Source: Arachnia propionica
GTDB taxonomy: Bacteria > Actinomycetota > Actinomycetes > Propionibacteriales > Propionibacteriaceae
DNA: 64,000 nucleotides
NCBI RefSeq assembly: GCF_037055325.1
Contig: NZ_CP146373.1
Coordinates: 2,666,001 to 2,730,000 of the forward strand
Direction of reading: 5' to 3'
Shown one piece after another: positions 26,704-35,076 of this stretch (position 1 is its first letter; each line of letters begins with the position of its first letter). Position numbers and translations under genes: made by a program. Below the pieces are notes generated by a model. That model was not told the DNA's origin. It saw only the letters and a list, made by a program, of their open reading frames with translations, and searched no databases.

Positions 26704-27030
26704 ATTGTTCCGGTCTCTAAGACCGGACTTCATTGAGACCCAACTGTTCGGGACGCACCGAGAGCCTCCGCGCCAGATTGTTCCGGTCTCTAAGACCGGA
26801 CTCCATTGAGACTGCCGGCGGCGTGGAGGATCCGTTCCAGTCGTACCGCAAATTGTTCCGGTCTCTAAGACCGGACTTCATTGAGACCTCGGGGCGGCAT
26901 ATTTCATCTGCTACCTGCCGAATTGTTCCGGTCTCCAAGACCGGACTTCATTGAGACTTGACGACTTCGGCCATTCCGCGGCCAACTTCGGCGAATTGTT
27001 CCGGTCTCTAGGACCGGACTCCTTTGCGAC
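26704..27030 (+). CRISPR. CRISPR array: five 36-nt repeats, four spacers
   Basis: Repeats lie at 26704-26739, 26777-26812, 26852-26887, 26922-26957 and 26995-27030, with spacers of 37, 39, 34 and 37 nt. Each repeat begins ATTGTTCCGG, holds the hairpin CCGGTCT-CTA-AGACCGG, and ends ATTGAGAC, a type I/III-like 8-nt tag. Repeats 1 and 3 are identical; 2 and 4 have single changes; 5 is degenerate at its 3' end (CCTTTGCGAC), marking the trailer. Its A-to-G change in the stem is a tolerated G-U pair. A sixth, half-decayed copy starts at 27067, one 36-nt spacer further on. No cas gene is within 29 kb; the nearest is the minus-strand operon at 56.5-64 kb. Confidence 0.95.
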
Positions 27031-27066
27031 TCGACCAGCCCCTCCGGGCTCAGAATCCGGGGCTCT

Positions 27067-27102
27067 ATTGCTCCGGTTTTCAGCGTGGTGTATGTATTGC
27101 TG
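27067..27102 (+). repeat. Decayed sixth CRISPR repeat
   Basis: ATTGCTCCGGTTTTCAG at 27067 matches the first half of the repeat and is separated from repeat 5 by exactly 36 nt, a normal spacer length. The second half is not recognisable. It looks like the eroding ancestral end of the array. Confidence 0.5.
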
Positions 27103-27569
27103 CTGAGCTGCTCAGACGGCGAGGTGGTGAGATATCTCTGAGGTCGATAGCGCTTCGGGCTTCCTGCGCGGCTATCGGTTTCTTGTCGGTTCCGGGATGG
27201 GGCTGCGGTGCTCTTTGTTCCCTGCGACACCACTCGAGCCCATCATTGGGTTTAGCGGGTTTGCGTCCTGCCCATGTTCGTGATGCAGCCTCGCCCCTTC
27301 ATGGCCGATGCCGGCACGGGTTCTTGTGCCACACCGCCGTCACGATTCGCGGGGCCTCGGCCATGCCCGCGCATCGCGTCCAGACGCCTAATTCTTCGCC
27401 TCCATCCCGCCCCGCAGGTGATGTCCTGCGGGGCGGTGCTGTGTCACGGGAACCACGCACGCATCCGTACTGAATCCACCCGACGATTGGGGACACCGAC
27501 AATCGCCTGCGGACCCTTCGCGAACTATGACGACGCATCCCCACCCCGGCTCACACCCGAGGATGCGGT
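27103..27569. other. Gene-poor stretch with a strong hairpin
   Basis: Open frames here have a poor composition and no ribosome binding site. The clearest structure is a perfect 12-bp stem, arms 27407-27418 (CCGCCCCGCAGG) and 27425-27436, with a 6-nt loop. It lies 134 bp past the stop of the minus-strand GNAT gene and might end that transcript, though no T-run follows. Confidence 0.4.
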
Positions 27570-28040
27570 TCACCCGCCAAGCGGTTTGACCATGATCAGG
27601 CAGGGGGTGTCCTCACCCCACAGGTCGGTTTCCTCCAGGGCCAGAAATCCCATTTTTTCGTAGAACCGACGGGTGCGGGCATAGCCAGGATCCGGATGCG
27701 ACGGGCCGAGGGTTTTGACCTCCAGCAACCGGACACCCCCTTCCCGGGCATCGCGCTCGATGGCCTCGAGCATCGCGCTCCCGACCCCGCGACCGTGATG
27801 AGCACGTTCAACCACCATCAGGTGCACCTCCGCGACGTGCGGGAAATGCCGAGTCACGAGGGTCACCCCGACGACCACTCCCCTGGCGTCACGGACCGTC
27901 CAGGTTTCCAACTCTCGGGCATCCACGACATATGCGGCATTCGCGTCCTCGCGACCGAACCATTCCGGGACACCGGCCAGCAACCGGGCAACGTCGCCGG
28001 GAACGGGAACATCACGCCGCGCACACAACTGATCGGTCAC
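27570..28040 (-). CDS. GNAT-family acetyltransferase
   Basis: A 156-residue N-acetyltransferase. The acetyl-CoA motif is VERAHHGRGVGSAMLEAIER, preceded by strand AEVHLMVV and followed by VRLLEVKTLGPSHPDPGYAR and RRFYEKMGFLALEE. The substrate is unknown. It is a single gene between the CRISPR trailer region and the SdpI-like gene. Confidence 0.85.
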   Translation of the reverse strand: MTDQLCARRDVPVPGDVARLLAGVPEWFGREDANAAYVVDARELETWTVRDARGVVVGVTLVTRHFPHVAEVHLMVVERAHHGRGVGSAMLEAIERDAREGGVRLLEVKTLGPSHPDPGYARTRRFYEKMGFLALEETDLWGEDTPCLIMVKPLGG

Positions 28041-28123
28041 GCACCGCCCCTGAGACGGCGGAGCACCAGCCCGGGGAGCGGGCGACTACGCGCCGTTCAA
28101 TTCGTCGGATCACGCGTGACACC

Positions 28124-28531
28124 TCATTCCGTCGGCTCATCCGCCTGATCGCGAAGATATTCCGTCGCCGCCTGGTCGCCGAGGTAGGCACCATACGCGA
28201 CGGTACCGACAACGGCCATGACAATCGTGTAGAAGCCCGTTGAAGCGGTTTGGTAAGAAAAATACGGAATCAACACCCACAGGGAGGAGAAGCAGGCTAT
28301 GAACCCTGATATATGGACATACTTGGCAGCCCGGACGTGCGCCACATGCCACGCCTCTCGGCTGGCCATGGTACTGATCGTCCGAATGCCAATCTTCTCC
28401 CCGCGTTTGAAGTTTCTACCGCGGATATAACGTGCCAGATAGAACATGAACCATCCCGCGAAGATCATGACCCCCGCCAGGACAACCCGACTCAGCCACT
28501 CCGCAATTGCCAGCTCCTCTTCTGGGGTCAC
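28124..28531 (-). CDS. SdpI-like membrane protein
   Basis: A 135-residue membrane protein with an N-terminal helix (VVLAGVMIFAGWFMFYLARY), the loop KIGIRTISTMASREAWHVAH, then two more hydrophobic segments. The loop (G-I-R-T...S-x-E-A-W-x-x-A/H) is the hallmark of SdpI, the immunity protein against the SdpC killing factor in Bacillus and its many homologues. No SdpC-like toxin is visible. GTG 28531 lies four bases after AGGAGG, which fixes the start. Confidence 0.65.
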   Translation of the reverse strand: MTPEEELAIAEWLSRVVLAGVMIFAGWFMFYLARYIRGRNFKRGEKIGIRTISTMASREAWHVAHVRAAKYVHISGFIACFSSLWVLIPYFSYQTASTGFYTIVMAVVGTVAYGAYLGDQAATEYLRDQADEPTE

Positions 28532-28732
28532 CACACCTCCTCTCACGCCGCCAGTTGGCGGTCTAGAACATCGGCCCACAGGGACGCCACCCCGGGACCA
28601 TGCCCGTCAGAAGCCCCAACGAACACTAGTTGATTGTTAAATTAAGTCGCGTTGCGCGTCGAAAAACGTGCATTCACCAAGGTACATACCCGCCACGAAG
28701 ACTCGTCTATACACCAAGGATCACGCCGCGTA

Positions 28733-28758
28733 GAACTTTCGTTTGTTAACGAAAGTTC
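28733..28758. promoter_or_regulatory. Perfect 11-bp inverted repeat
   Basis: Arms GAACTTTCGTT (28733-28743) and AACGAAAGTTC (28748-28758) with a 4-bp centre TGTT. It lies 50 bp upstream of a tiny reading frame with an excellent ribosome binding site, in an AT-rich gap. An operator is likelier than a terminator, as no T-run follows. Confidence 0.5.
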
Positions 28759-28808
28759 AGCCCCAGAGTCCCTATGTTAGTTTTTCAACTTCAGGAGGAG
28801 ACCAAAAA

Positions 28809-28868
28809 ATGATTCAGCCCCCTCCCAGGGATAGACTATCGGGCATCAGGTTCTCGCCACGAGGATAA
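28809..28868 (+). CDS. Possible 19-residue leader peptide or micro-protein
   Basis: ATG 28809 follows CAGGAGGAGACCAAAAA, a near-perfect Shine-Dalgarno with ideal spacing, and encodes MIQPPPRDRLSGIRFSPRG before TAA. No known peptide matches. It could be a regulatory leader for the MFS gene 260 bp downstream, or the remnant start of a lost gene. The strong ribosome binding site is the main evidence. Confidence 0.4.
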   Translation: MIQPPPRDRLSGIRFSPRG

Positions 28869-29098
28869 CGAGAAGGAAATTTTCGGAACCGGGCATCAGA
28901 ATTGCTGTGCCACGCCACCCGAGGCCTTCCCCACACTCCGACCGAGCACCTGAGGGTCGACCACAACGACCCCGGGCGGATCCGTTCGGCTCAAACCGGA
29001 TCCACCCGATTCCCACACGGCGATGCCCCGGCGGTTGGTCGACCTCCGGGGCATCGTGGCCCACACTCCGATCACCCGATCGACACATCGCCGCTTTG

Positions 29099-29120
29099 TT
29101 ACCGACCATTTGGTCGGTAA
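29099..29120. promoter_or_regulatory. TetR-type operator of the MFS pump
   Basis: Perfect 10-bp arms TTACCGACCA and TGGTCGGTAA around TT, ending 11 bp before the MFS start ATG. This is the classic form of a TetR-family operator, and a TetR gene lies at the other end of the pump gene. Binding here would block transcription or translation start. Confidence 0.75.
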
Positions 29121-29131
29121 TCTGTGTCGGC

Positions 29132-30670
29132 ATGACCACTTCCCGGAGCCCCCACGTCGCGACCGGTCGTTCCTGGGCGGCCCTTGGCATCCTCACCCTG
29201 GCCGTCATGCTGCTGGCGATCGACGGCACCGTGCTGACCCTGGCCGTTCCCGCCCTGACCGCCGACCTGACGCCAAGCGCGTCACAGATCCTGTGGATCG
29301 GCGACATCTACTCATTCACCCTGTCGGGCCTGCTCGTGGTGATGGGCAACCTCGCCGACCGCATCGGTCGCAAACGCCTCCTGATGATCGGGTCGGTCGG
29401 CTTCGGACTGTCCTCGCTGCTGGCGGCGTTCGCCACCTCCCCCGAGCTGCTGATCGCTGCCCGGGCCCTGCTGGGAATCAGCGGCGCGACGATCATGCCG
29501 TCAACGCTGGCCCTCATCCGTTCGGTGTTTCCCGACCGGCAGCAACGGACGCGGGCCATCGCCATCTGGTCGGCGGGCGCGACGGCTGGCGCCGCCATCG
29601 GGCCGATCGTCGGTGGGGCGCTCCTGGAACACTTCTGGTGGGGCAGCGTCTTCCTCATCAACGTCCCCGTCATGGTCGCGGTGGTCGCGGGCGGCTTGTG
29701 GTTGCTGCCGGAGTCGCGCAACCCCGGGAAGGGACGGATCGACCTGCTGTCGGCGGCGCTGTCGATGGTGGCCATCATCTCGCTGGTGCAGGCCGTCAAG
29801 GAGATCTTCTCCGCCGGTTTCACCGTCACCGCGGCCCTTGCCCTCGCCCTCGGGACGGCGACGGGCTGGTGGTTCCTGCGCCGACAGCGCACCCTCACCA
29901 CCCCGCTAATCGACATCTCCCTGTTCCGTAACCGTTCCTTCACCGCAGCCGTGACCGCCGACACCGTGACCGTCTTTGCCTTCGTCGGGCTGCTGTTCTT
30001 CTTCTCCCAGTACCTTCAGCTCGTGCGCGGACTCAGCCCGCTCCAGACCGGGCTGCTGGAACTCTCGGGAACGATGGCCGCGATCGTGGTGGTCGCGTTC
30101 ACGGGGATCGCTGTCCGCACACTCGGGACCGGCGGTGCGATCAGCGCCGGACTGGGGTTGGGCAGCGTCGGCCTGGTGATCCTGGCGTTCGCCGAATCCG
30201 CGACGGGGCTGGCAGGGATCGTCGTCGCCTTCGCGCTGGTGGGTTTCGGTATCGGATTGTCGACGACCCTCAACACCGACGCCATCGTCGGGGCGGTGCC
30301 CACAGAACGCGCCGGGGCGGCGTCGTCGATAGCCGAAACCGCCTATGAACTCGGCACGGCCCTGGGGATCGCGCTCCTCGGTTCCATCCACACCGCCCTA
30401 TACCGCGCGGCCCTGCCGTCAGGCACCGATCCCGTCATCCGCGAGTCGCTGGCCTCCGCGGTCTCCCTGCTGGATCCCGCCGATCCCGCCCTGCCCGGAG
30501 CGCGGCACGCCTTCACCACGGCCATGCAGTGGACCTCGGTGATGGCCGCGGTCCTGGCGGCGGCAACCGCCGTCCTCGCCTGGATCACCATCCCCCGCGC
30601 CGCCCCGACGGGCGAGAAAAACGCCCCCGCAGAGACACCCCGGGCCGACATGGAACACTCACTCCGGTAG
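29132..30670 (+). CDS. MFS multidrug efflux pump, DHA2 (14-helix) family
   Basis: A 512-residue transporter with about fourteen hydrophobic segments. Motif A is GNLADRIGRKRLLMIGSVGF, and motif C-like antiporter glycines are in AIWSAGATAGAAIGPIVGG. It resembles SmvA/QacA-type drug:proton antiporters (AIDGTVLTLAVPALTADL at the start). ATG 29132 is used; the frame runs open further upstream but crosses the operator. It converges with and overlaps its probable TetR repressor gene by 12 bp. Confidence 0.92.
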   Translation: MTTSRSPHVATGRSWAALGILTLAVMLLAIDGTVLTLAVPALTADLTPSASQILWIGDIYSFTLSGLLVVMGNLADRIGRKRLLMIGSVGFGLSSLLAAFATSPELLIAARALLGISGATIMPSTLALIRSVFPDRQQRTRAIAIWSAGATAGAAIGPIVGGALLEHFWWGSVFLINVPVMVAVVAGGLWLLPESRNPGKGRIDLLSAALSMVAIISLVQAVKEIFSAGFTVTAALALALGTATGWWFLRRQRTLTTPLIDISLFRNRSFTAAVTADTVTVFAFVGLLFFFSQYLQLVRGLSPLQTGLLELSGTMAAIVVVAFTGIAVRTLGTGGAISAGLGLGSVGLVILAFAESATGLAGIVVAFALVGFGIGLSTTLNTDAIVGAVPTERAGAASSIAETAYELGTALGIALLGSIHTALYRAALPSGTDPVIRESLASAVSLLDPADPALPGARHAFTTAMQWTSVMAAVLAAATAVLAWITIPRAAPTGEKNAPAETPRADMEHSLR

Positions 30671-31231
30671 CTCGCCGCCCTCGGTCAGCGACAGCAGCAG
30701 TTCCCTGCCCTCGGCAAGACTGGCCTGCGTCTCCTCGCCGAAGCAGGCGGCCATCGCGAGCCCCTCGGCGGCGCGGCGCACCACCACAACCCGCTGCGGG
30801 GACAGGCCGTCAGCCGCCAGATTCTCAGCCCACCATGCGGAATCTCGTTCCGCCACCTCGATGGCCTCCGGAAAGTCGAGCACTCCCGCCCGCACCGGGG
30901 TCGGGGAGAAATACCGCAGCACGTCCTGCGATCCCGTGCAGAGCGCCCTGATGTAGGCGCGCATCAACCTGCCAGGACGCTCATCCGAGGCATCGACCTG
31001 CTGCATCACGGCCTGACGGAAGGTGGTCACCACATCCTCCAGCAGGGCGACGATGAGCTGTTCCCGATTCGCGAAGTGATGCAGCAGACCGCTCTTGGAC
31101 ACCCCTGCCACCTCGGCGATCCGGGCCAGCGACGCGCCCGTTCCCCGCTCGGCGAGCACCTCGGCGGCGGCCTTGAGCACCGCAGCGCGGGTGCGTTCGG
31201 CGTTGCGGATGTGGTGGCCGTCCCGAGTCAT
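30659..31231 (-). CDS. TetR-family repressor of the MFS pump
   Basis: A 190-residue TetR regulator with helix-turn-helix AEVLAERGTGASLARIAEVA followed by GVSKSGLLHHFANREQLI, and a C-terminal ligand-binding domain with TFRQAVMQQVDAS. Its stop lies inside the end of the pump gene. The perfect operator before the pump supports a drug-inducible pair, which is inference. Confidence 0.9.
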   Translation of the reverse strand: MTRDGHHIRNAERTRAAVLKAAAEVLAERGTGASLARIAEVAGVSKSGLLHHFANREQLIVALLEDVVTTFRQAVMQQVDASDERPGRLMRAYIRALCTGSQDVLRYFSPTPVRAGVLDFPEAIEVAERDSAWWAENLAADGLSPQRVVVVRRAAEGLAMAACFGEETQASLAEGRELLLSLTEGGELPE

Positions 31232-31323
31232 GGGCTCACCCTACTGGAAGCCCTGGAAAACGCGGGCCGGGACGATATGCACGCCATCCCGACCCGCGAG
31301 GAGATCTCCCGGCGGAGAGGTCG

Positions 31324-32817
31324 TCAGCCGATGTGGAAGTACTGCGCCACCAGGTCCTCCACCAAGACCCGGTCGGCGGCGATGTCCTCGCGCAGGTTCT
31401 CGTCCCCGAGCGCGAACAGCTGCTCGGCCCAGGCGTCGATCAGGCCGGGCGGAAAGACGCCCAGGGCCTCGTAGTCGGCCCGCTGGTCCAGCAAACAACG
31501 GGCGGCCTGGGCGCAAGAGGAAGGCAGCTGATCGAGACCCTCGCGTGTGGACGCATCGCCGCTGACGTAGCGGGCCATCGCGTAGTCCAGCATCGACGGG
31601 TCACTCAGCCCGATCCTGGCGGCCACGGTGAGGCCAGCCAACAACAGATGGATGTTGGCTGCGCCATCGGGGGACCTGAGCTCGACGGTCTGGGAGTCGT
31701 TGGGAAGCTGCCCGACGGGGCCCTCCTGCGGGTTGGCGTCGCGGAACATGCGGTCGTCGAGGTTCTGCCAGCCGAGCGGCACCCGCACCAGCACGGAACG
31801 GTTGCGGTCCCCCCAGCAGATGGCGGTGGGGGCCTCCTGGTGCGGGACGAGTCGCAGGAAGGACGTGGGGACCGGGTTGCCGAAGGCCGTGAGGGAAGCG
31901 GCGTGCGAAAGATACCCACCGACGACGCGGCGCGCCACGTCGGTGAGCCCGGCACCCTCCGAGAACTGGTTGACACCGTCCTTCATCAACCGGGTGTGGA
32001 AGTGCATCCCCGACCCGGCCTGCCCGACAGCGATCTTCGGCGAGAACGACACCTCGATGCCGTAGGAATGCGCCACCTCTCGCACCACCCATTTCGCCAG
32101 GGCCATCTCGTCGGCGGCACGGCTGACGTCGGTGGGCAGGAACTCGATCTCCTGCTGCACCATCTGCAGGTCGTCGGCGATGAAATTCCCGACCTCGGCG
32201 TGGGCGTACTTGACGGAGCAGCCCATCCGCGTCAGATGGGCCAGGGATTCGACGCGCACCGCCTCCCACTTCGAGAACGGCCCGGCCTCGTGGTATCCGC
32301 GCTGGGGTTCGACGGGGAACAGGTCCTCGGCGGGCGAGAACAGGTAATATTCCAACTCACCGAGGGCCTCCAGTCGGCAGCCGGTCTCGTCCTCGAGGGC
32401 CTGTTGAGCCTTGCGGAGGATCTGCTGCGGGGAGCTGGTGAGGGGATTGCCCTCCACGTCGTAGAAGCCGCACATGATGTCGAGGGTGGGCAGCTCCGAG
32501 AAGGGGTTCAGGAACGCGGTGCGCAGCTGCGGCACCACGTAGAGGTCGGAGCTGTCGGCGTCGACGAAGTCGAACAGCGATGACCCGTCGACCCTCTCCC
32601 CCATCGTCAGGATCCTGTCCAGGTGCTCGGCCGACTGGATCGCGAAGTTCAGCACCTTCAGCCGCCCGTCACCGCCGAGGTATCGCAGGTTGAGCATGGG
32701 AATGCCCTGCTCGGCGACGAACCGAATGATGTCGGCGCGGGTGAACTCGTGCGGCTGTTTTCCGAGCACACGAACCAGCGGATTGGGGTTCAGGGCAAGG
32801 GTGTCGATCTCCGTCAT
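31324..32817 (-). CDS. Glutamine-synthetase family enzyme
   Basis: A 497-residue member of the GS fold. The N-terminal beta-grasp domain includes EFTRADIIRFVAEQGIPMLN; metal and substrate residues appear in GELEYYLF, HAEVGNFIADDLQMVQQEIE, then AGSGMHFHTRLMKDG and WGDRNRSVLVRVP. It differs from housekeeping actinobacterial GlnA, and I see no adenylylation-type tyrosine loop, so it may be the GS class seen in Thermotoga-like and Bacteroides-like bacteria or a gamma-glutamyl-amine synthetase. The activity is therefore not certain. It stands alone; GAGGAGAACCCCC precedes ATG 32817. Confidence 0.8.
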   Translation of the reverse strand: MTEIDTLALNPNPLVRVLGKQPHEFTRADIIRFVAEQGIPMLNLRYLGGDGRLKVLNFAIQSAEHLDRILTMGERVDGSSLFDFVDADSSDLYVVPQLRTAFLNPFSELPTLDIMCGFYDVEGNPLTSSPQQILRKAQQALEDETGCRLEALGELEYYLFSPAEDLFPVEPQRGYHEAGPFSKWEAVRVESLAHLTRMGCSVKYAHAEVGNFIADDLQMVQQEIEFLPTDVSRAADEMALAKWVVREVAHSYGIEVSFSPKIAVGQAGSGMHFHTRLMKDGVNQFSEGAGLTDVARRVVGGYLSHAASLTAFGNPVPTSFLRLVPHQEAPTAICWGDRNRSVLVRVPLGWQNLDDRMFRDANPQEGPVGQLPNDSQTVELRSPDGAANIHLLLAGLTVAARIGLSDPSMLDYAMARYVSGDASTREGLDQLPSSCAQAARCLLDQRADYEALGVFPPGLIDAWAEQLFALGDENLREDIAADRVLVEDLVAQYFHIG

Positions 32818-32981
32818 GGGGGTTCTCCTCTTCGAGCTGTCCCAAAAGTCTCAGCTGTTTCGGACATGCTACGGCACGGCCAACCCGGAATCCGTTCACC
32901 GGAGCGTGCCCGGTTGCGCAGCACTCGACGCCCGAAACCACCCCACGGGCGGCACAAACCGAGTTGAGTGCTGCGCAACCG

Positions 32982-33518
32982 TCATCCGCGACGGGTACCC
33001 CACTGTCTGGTCGCCACTCGGTAGTGTCGGAGCCCTTCCGCAATTTTCTCCAGCTCACCTCCGGCCGTTTCGATGACCCGGCGGGATCCCTCGTTGTCCT
33101 CGGCGCAGAGGATCAGGGCCTCCCCCACACCAATTCCGTTCAGCACCCCGAGGCCCACGCGGAGCAGGACGGTCGCGATGCCGCGGAGGCGCGCTGAGGG
33201 CCTGACAGCGTATCCAACGTGACCGCCGAAACGTACCAGGTGGTCGTTCAGTTCGTGACGGACGGACACCCGCCCCAGCCATCGGTCGCCATCGACGGCC
33301 CACAGCATCGTCGCTGGGACGAAACCCTCCGGCGGATCGGTTGCATCCAGGCGTCGACGAGCACACATCGCGGCAAACCCAGCGGCGGAGTCGCACTGCT
33401 GCCGGGTGAAACCGAATGCTCCGGTGCATTCGGCGCCCCGCTCGTCCTCCGCGTCGAACTCGTCCCACCCTTCCAGGAACGAAACCCTGAACCTTTCGTC
33501 TGGTTCGATGATCCGCAT
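32982..33518 (-). CDS. GNAT-family acetyltransferase
   Basis: A 178-residue acetyltransferase resembling the YE-type predicted acetyltransferases: MRIIEPDERFRVSFLEGWDEF at the start, a strand with MLWAVDGDRWLGRVSVRHEL, and the acetyl-CoA loop VRPSARLRGIATVLLRVGL followed by LILCAEDNEGSRRVIETAGG. The substrate is unknown. It is a single gene. Confidence 0.82.
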   Translation of the reverse strand: MRIIEPDERFRVSFLEGWDEFDAEDERGAECTGAFGFTRQQCDSAAGFAAMCARRRLDATDPPEGFVPATMLWAVDGDRWLGRVSVRHELNDHLVRFGGHVGYAVRPSARLRGIATVLLRVGLGVLNGIGVGEALILCAEDNEGSRRVIETAGGELEKIAEGLRHYRVATRQWGTRRG

Positions 33519-33762
33519 GCCGGGACTCTACCGAGATGTCCTGCGCCCCATACCCGAAAGGGCCTCGACACGACCCCCTCTTCACCGCGCCCCGGCACAA
33601 CCGACATCGCCCTCTCCAAGCTGGTTGAGCCGACCTGCGAGCCCCGCGAGCCAGTCGAGTCGAAACCACAACGAGGATGCCCGGCAACCGATGGCCGGGG
33701 CTACCAACCGGAGAACTGCTCCCTGGTTGAAACCCGGTGCAAAGAGCACTGGACAAGGCGGT
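33519..33762. other. Short gene-free gap
   Basis: No gene, repeat or clear hairpin was recognised between the GNAT start and the end of the phosphatase gene. Confidence 0.4.
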
Positions 33763-34480
33763 TCACGCATCCAGGAGGAGCGCCCGGAGTCGGTTCCGGG
33801 TGGTCTCGGGAAGCCCGATCACCTCCAGATGGGCCGGGATTCCCGACGCGAACCGCTCGACCAGGGGCCACGTCCTGTGAAGCCACGCCTTCACCTGCTC
33901 ATCCCTCCACGCGGTCTGCCGGTCGTGGGTCGGGGCGTGACTGGCGACCCCCACCATGGCCCGCACGGACTGCGCGTAGTCGTCGGCGACGACACCGGGC
34001 GCGACCCCCCGCGTTGGCGAGCAGGATGGCGGTCACCATGCCGGTGCGGTCACGCCCTGCGCTGCAGTGCACGAGGATCCCGGGTTCGGCTGCCGCCAGC
34101 GTCGTCAGGGCGGCGGCCACCAGGCCAGGGAGGATTCGCAGGTTGTGGGGCCAGTATTCGGGGGAATCAAGGATCGGGAAACAGGTTTCCCGGAACTCCG
34201 CGTTGTCGTGGTCCTCGGTGGGTGCGGAGAGGATCGTCACGTCCCGCAGGGCGTCCTCACCCACCCGGGGATCACCGTCGCGCCTGCCCCGCTCCTCGGC
34301 GCAGCGCAGATCCACCACGGTCCGCAGCCCCCAGCCGCGGGCGGCCCGCCAGCCCTGCTCCGGAATCAGCTCGCGGCGAGGTCCCCGCGCCACCCTTCCG
34401 TGTCGCGTGACGCCCCAGCGACCGGCCAGCCCGCCGAGGTCACGAATGTTGGGCACCCCGCCCCAGTCGAGTTCCCGCAC
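33763..34480 (-). pseudogene. Tyrosine phosphatase gene with a frameshift
   Basis: The N-terminal part, from GTG 34480 (VRELDWGGVPNIRDLGGLAG), encodes a DSP/PTP-like phosphatase with the active-site loop ILVHCSAGRDRTGMVTAILL. At a run of six C (34005-34010 on the plus strand) the frame is lost. Reading one base fewer restores NAGVAPGVVADDYAQSVRAM and continues to a natural end (RLRALLLDA, stop at 33763). So the gene needs a five-base run to be intact: either a one-base insertion or an assembly error. If repaired it is a normal bacterial tyrosine/serine phosphatase of about 240 residues. Confidence 0.8.
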
Positions 34481-34555
34481 CCGAGGGAGTCTACGTCCGG
34501 TGGACGGCACGATTCCGAACCGCAGATTGATTGACGGAGCAGGAAGGAGAACGCA

Positions 34556-34849
34556 ATGACCTTGGTCGAGATCTCGTGTCCCATCTGCGGTGCCACCACG
34601 AAAACCCTGCCGCGCTACCCGCGCAGGGTGTGTGGCACCTGCGCGGCGAAGGCCTCCGACGAGTCGGGGCGAGCCCTGGAGTTCTTCAACACGTCCATCG
34701 GGGGTGGTTTCATCGCCTACTACGCGGACTCGCACCAGACCGAGACCCATCCCGGTCACCTCTGCTTCATCGACGGCATCCGCTGCTACGCCGACGAGGC
34801 GCGTTTCGGCGGAATCGTCATACAGACGCTCACCGACCAGCCCGAGTAG
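34556..34849 (+). CDS. Zinc-ribbon protein, unknown function
   Basis: A 97-residue protein. An N-terminal zinc ribbon has Cys pairs in ISCPICGATTKTLP and RRVCGTCAAKAS; the C-terminal half (ALEFFNTSIGGGFIAYYADS, then HLCFIDGIRCYADEARFGG) is a small mixed domain with two more cysteines. No family is recognised. AGGAAGGAGAACGCA precedes ATG 34556. A truncated second copy of the first 40 codons lies at 37653, and both copies are followed by the same palindromic repeat. Confidence 0.65.
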   Translation: MTLVEISCPICGATTKTLPRYPRRVCGTCAAKASDESGRALEFFNTSIGGGFIAYYADSHQTETHPGHLCFIDGIRCYADEARFGGIVIQTLTDQPE

Positions 34850-34925
34850 TGACTCACGGTCCCCATTCACCCCTACATCCGAGGCCCTTTACGCGACCAC
34901 CCATTCCATTCGCCTGCCTCGACTT

Positions 34926-35060
34926 CCGCTGGCCTTGCTCCTTGTTTGCTGGCCTTGCTGTCTATGTGCTGGGCTTGTTCACGTTTGCTGGCCTCACAGC
35001 ACAGGCAAACGTGAACAAGCCCAGCACACCGCGAATAGGGCCAGCAAACCGGCGCCGCTT
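34926..35060. repeat. Palindromic repeat element, copy A
   Basis: The core is a perfect 23-bp inverted repeat, arms 34966-34988 and 35005-35027, with a 16-nt loop. Both sides are built from a module of about 19-20 nt containing GCAAAC, GAACAAG and GCCCAGC or GGCCAGC, in opposite orientations, with extra copies outside (35028-35051). Copy B is at 37795-37893 and a fragment near 36476-36500. It follows the intact zinc-ribbon gene. Confidence 0.75.
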
Positions 35061-35076
35061 GTGTAGACCGAAAACC

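Noticed and set aside
26717-27233. Short frames inside the CRISPR array repeating METGTIR- and GLRDRNN-like peptides
   Set aside because: The peptide repeats are just translated CRISPR repeats.
27024-27473. 149-residue plus-strand frame after the array
   Set aside because: Begins inside the last repeat, poor composition, no ribosome binding site.
31333-32583. 416-residue open frame antisense to the GS-family gene
   Set aside because: Shadow of GC-rich coding; the GS motifs are on the minus strand.
33763-33966. Separate 67-residue gene (MRAMVGVASH)
   Set aside because: It is the C-terminal part of the frameshifted phosphatase, not an independent gene.
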